A stretch of DNA of 64,000 nt from Strigops habroptila. Taxonomy: Eukaryota; Chordata; Aves; Psittaciformes; Psittacidae. How positions within the stretch are numbered: the stretch's first letter is position 1; every line of letters starts with the position of its first letter. Both the position numbers and the translations under genes were made by a program. Below are positions 60,955-64,000 of the stretch, piece by piece. The notes below the pieces were generated by a model. That model did not search any database and was not told where the DNA came from. It worked only from the letters and a program-made list of their open reading frames with translations. Where the stretch lies: positions 53,707,411-53,771,410 of the forward strand of contig NC_044278.2 of NCBI RefSeq assembly GCF_004027225.2, written 5' to 3'.

Positions 60955-61612
60955 CTACATCAGTGCACCTCTCTTCCATGGAAAGTAGTATTATATCAAC
61001 AGCATTACATGCCAGAATAATTTGGGCACCAAAGCTTGGCACCCTAGACATATGAAGGAATCATAGCAGTTTAAAAAAAGATATCCTGCATATCTCTATA
61101 GTCGGTTTTAAGAACTATGCAAAAGTCCTGCTATGCATCTCAATCAGCAACAACTCTACTCTGTTAAATGTGATTTCACTGAATGCATCAGAAAACATTT
61201 TAAATTAAATCTGTATGTAATGTTTGTCACATCTGGAGTTCCTATAACTGGCATCCAGTACTTCTCAAGCCAAACTAGGTGATACAGAGATAAAAACTAA
61301 ATTGACTAAAATTAAGGTTTAGAAAACTGAAAACCAAGAAAACAGGTTGGCTTTTAGCACTGTAGGAACTTGAGCACAAGCACAGGTGGTTATACCTATA
61401 CATTGTGGTAGAAACCTAGAAAGAGACAACAAAGCATGAAGGAACATAAAAAAAAATCAGGCATCTATTTTCTTGATTTCAGGGACTAGATGCAAGTTAA
61501 CCATTGTTTGAAACAAACATGTTTTCTACAGCAGTCACACCCATGAGGTCTCATTTACAACTTTCTGGCCTTTTTGTCCAACCACAGCCTCTCCAAGAAG
61601 CCAACGCCTCCA
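60955..61612 (-). other. AKAP17A 3' region
   Basis: Probably AKAP17A 3' untranslated sequence at its right end. I found no unambiguous AATAAA close to the stop codon. A 20-base segment at about 61,394-61,413 has an excellent acceptor (TGTTGTCTCTTTCTAG), but I could not place it in a reading frame with the neighbouring exons. Confidence 0.4.
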
Positions 61613-62542
61613 CTACCCACTCCAAGTACTCCTTTGCTTACTCAGCGATCTCCGGTGCCTCCGCCTCCTGCTCACACTTCTGCGACTACGACTTCTTTCT
61701 CGTCTGTCTCGTTTACGTTCCCTACTGCGAGTTCTTCTGTAATGTGAACGTCTAGGGCTTACACTTCTCCGACGAGGACTATGGCTTCGTCGAGGACTGT
61801 AACTTCTGCTAGAGTGTCTATAATACCTCCTTTCTTTCCTGCGCTTTTCATCCTGGTAACTCTCACCTCTTCTGTGTCTGTTCCTCTCTCGTTTACCCTT
61901 ACTCTCATCAGTGTTTATGCTGCTACATGAACGGCTCTTTCTCCTTATTGGCTCTGTGCTATGTTTGCCCTGCTCACAGCGCAAGTCCTTCCTGCAAGTA
62001 TTCTGGTCATAGCTAGAGAGGCTCTTCTGTTGCTGGTTATTGACAGGAAGACATGAAAGTACCCCTGAACTTCTTTTCTGAGAACAGCTCTCAGAGTTTG
62101 TGGTATGAAATTTCTGACCTTCTTTGACATGAACTTTGTCATGAATGTTGCCATTCAAGTACTTGCATTGAGTGTTTACACTCTCAGAGGTTGCTACGTC
62201 ACCTTGAGAGCTGGAAGCCAGTTTGCTTGTAACAGCCTGCCCTGAGGTAGAAGTGATGCAGCTGGAAGACACAGTGTGTGGAACACCAGTAGGGGTTTTC
62301 GGCACATCAGACTGAGATGCTTCAGTTTCTTCTTTGCTTTGATTAACTGCATCCATTTTCTTGCTCAGAAGATTGTTCAGTAGTTTTTCCCTCAGTTCCT
62401 TTTCTTTTCTCTGCAACCCCAGTGCTCTTTCCTTTTCTTCTTCCACACGTTTGAGTTCAGCCTCCTGGAGCCTTCGTCTCTCCTCTAGCTGCTGAAGACA
62501 AATCCTTTCTTCATTCTGTTCTTGCTCCAAAAGCTTTACTGT
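61613..62542 (-). CDS. AKAP17A: AKAP17A terminal coding exon (309 residues)
   Basis: AKAP17A (XE7/SFRS17A) is an RS-domain splicing factor in nuclear speckles that also anchors protein kinase A regulatory subunits. The exon starts after TTTCAG in phase 0. Residues 1-70 are a charged coiled coil (EERRRLQEAELKRVEEEKER, ALGLQRKEKELREKLL), almost identical to the known family segment. Residues 70-195 are a Ser/Thr-rich linker with GVLSCLPVNNQQQKS, also a family landmark. From about residue 200 it is a basic RS-like tail with many SR/RS, RRS and SPRR repeats, ending STWSG and TGA. The preceding exon is at the window edge, and upstream exons (RRM-like region) lie outside the window. The 1.4 kb intron and the exon show normal avian composition. 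Confidence 0.95.
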   Translation of the reverse strand, partial: TVKLLEQEQNEERICLQQLEERRRLQEAELKRVEEEKERALGLQRKEKELREKLLNNLLSKKMDAVNQSKEETEASQSDVPKTPTGVPHTVSSSCITSTSGQAVTSKLASSSQGDVATSESVNTQCKYLNGNIHDKVHVKEGQKFHTTNSESCSQKRSSGVLSCLPVNNQQQKSLSSYDQNTCRKDLRCEQGKHSTEPIRRKSRSCSSINTDESKGKRERNRHRRGESYQDEKRRKERRYYRHSSRSYSPRRSHSPRRRSVSPRRSHYRRTRSRERKRDRRERSRSRRSVSRRRRHRRSLSKQRSTWSG

Positions 62543-63976
62543 CTGAAAGATAGTCAAAGGTAAGAGTAAATAAAAAAATATTTGTAGACCTGTTCATGCT
62601 TTCAAGTTACACTGTAACATAAAAGCAGCAATTTGGCAAGAAAATAAAATCTAACAAACAGAACCATCCTGCCAAAAAATGATCCATTTCCTTCTTGAAG
62701 GGAAAGAAAACACAAACAAAAAAAACCCACTAACACAAAACTGTTGTTAGGTGAGACATCAATATTAGTCTGCAAACTCTTTTGAGTGTTAATTTCTCCC
62801 ATCTGTTTGACAAGGCAAAACCAAAGCTTGGTCTTTATGGCTCCTTGATATGATGAGAGTAACACACAAGCTAGAACAACAAATGAAATTTGAAGTATTA
62901 AAATACATTTATCAGGGCCAGCACTTGAAGGTTTCAAATTGAAAACATTAATTTTTCTTAGATTATTGCAATCTGTGGTTCCTAGATGACCTTACAATGG
63001 GTCCATAAAAACCAAATGGGTCAAAAAAATTAAACACATACATTAAGTAGAAACTGATTCTCATTTTGTCAACCACTTTAGAAACTCATGATACTGAAAA
63101 AGAAGGTTCAAACTTTCTTCTTTTATTCTGACCCAGACAGGCTTAGTGTAGACTTCAAAATTCTGGGAGTGAAAAACATGGCTCTATTTGATCAGACAAC
63201 CTTTCTGTTTCATGGCTGCTAAGTTACAAAGCCTGCAAGAAGTATTCCTCCCTTCGCTTAGCATGTAACTGACCACACAGCATTGTATGAGGTCGAAAAC
63301 TCTCCTGAGGTACACAGGCATCAAGGAAAAATACTGTTCTTTGGCACACAGTTTTTCATTTCTACAGAAAATACTTAACATACATTACATTACACCCTAA
63401 CGTGACTTCGTCCAAGTCTTAAGCAAATGACATCCTGTTCCAGTGAAAAATAAAAATATTGTTAGAGAGAGAGGATCTAACATTCAAAACCTTAGCTGAC
63501 AGTACTTTTCCTACAGAAAAATCATTCTGCACATTTTCAAACGTCAATCAATGAAAGCTCATTCTCTGAAACAGCAAAGAATAGTTAACGGAACTGCTGA
63601 AAGCCAGACAGGAAACAGATTCAAATTAGAAATAAGGAGCCCTGCATCTTACCCTCTGTGTTTAGTTGACTTCATCATGCTTATACACTCTTTTACTACA
63701 CTTAAGAGCAATCATATCAATTAGTTTACAGATAAAAAATGCTACTTAGGACTTCAGGTTTAAGTTCACTCTTCCATTTACCTATTTGTGCATATTTTAC
63801 CTAGGGAGAAATATGGTTTCATTGCACTTTTCCGAATTTTTGATCTAAGAAAGAGCATCTGAAGAGGTACTAAATCTGTTGTTTAATGAACAGCACTCCC
63901 TAGCCCCTCCCAGGTCAGTAAAAGGCTTTGTGCTGCTGGATTCTTCATTAGCTTCTGAAATAAATATTGAAGTTAC
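62543..63976 (-). other. AKAP17A last intron
   Basis: GT-AG intron of 1,434 bases. On the minus strand near 63,280-63,365 there is an open stretch after a decent acceptor (TATTTTCTGTAG, reading NEKLCAKEQYFSLMPVYL), but it lacks a good donor, so I do not call it an exon. Confidence 0.8.
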
Positions 63977-64000
63977 CTTTGCCCTGCTTAGCAGTTCTGC
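63977..64000 (-). CDS. AKAP17A: AKAP17A penultimate visible exon, partial at window edge
   Basis: The last 24 bases of an exon read AELLSRAK and end GCAAAG|GTAACT in phase 0. This is the family sequence that directly precedes the (A/T)VKL..EQEQ segment of the next exon. The exon continues beyond the window. Confidence 0.85.

Noticed and set aside
63184-63381. Minus-strand open stretch with acceptor inside the AKAP17A intron
   Set aside because: It lacks a convincing donor and does not match AKAP17A. The flanking AKAP17A exons join directly in phase 0.
1-64000. CRISPR arrays, bacterial operons, tRNA and rRNA genes
   Set aside because: Vertebrate nuclear DNA. No regularly spaced repeats, ribosomal sequence or tRNA-like cloverleaf was recognised.

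Overview
The window is vertebrate, almost certainly avian, nuclear DNA. The repeats are CR1 retrotransposons carrying the typical avian 3' end, plus avian-type endogenous retroviral LTRs. The one complete gene encodes an ASMT protein with bird-like length and sequence. The gene order AKAP17A-ASMT, with both genes on the minus strand here, matches the order in human pseudoautosomal region 1 and the block usually placed on chromosome 1 in chicken. I cannot name the species.

Layout. From 1 to about 39,000 is a gene-poor arm: CR1 fragments, simple repeats, one solo LTR, a short interstitial telomeric repeat and no gene I can support. DHRSX, the next gene in human, was not recognised. From 39,077 to 41,300 is a decayed partial tandem copy of the ASMT locus (copies of exons 5 and 1 and upstream flank), interrupted by a CR1. 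From 42,771 to 49,709 is an intact eight-exon ASMT gene encoding 346 aa. From about 53,976 to 60,933 is a previously unrecognised candidate gene on the minus strand. It has four strongly supported small exons and three weaker ones, whose only open frames join in phase into a 194-codon reading frame; I do not recognise the product. Two LTRs lie in its proposed introns. From 61,613 to the right edge are the last coding exon of AKAP17A and 24 bases of the preceding exon.

Function. ASMT (hydroxyindole O-methyltransferase) makes melatonin from N-acetylserotonin in pineal gland and retina. AKAP17A is a nuclear-speckle splicing factor that anchors protein kinase A. They are neighbours by conserved synteny and do not form an operon. 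The main points of interest are the unrecognised spliced gene between them, the ASMT exon duplication, and a second direct duplication linking 32 kb and 41.5 kb.
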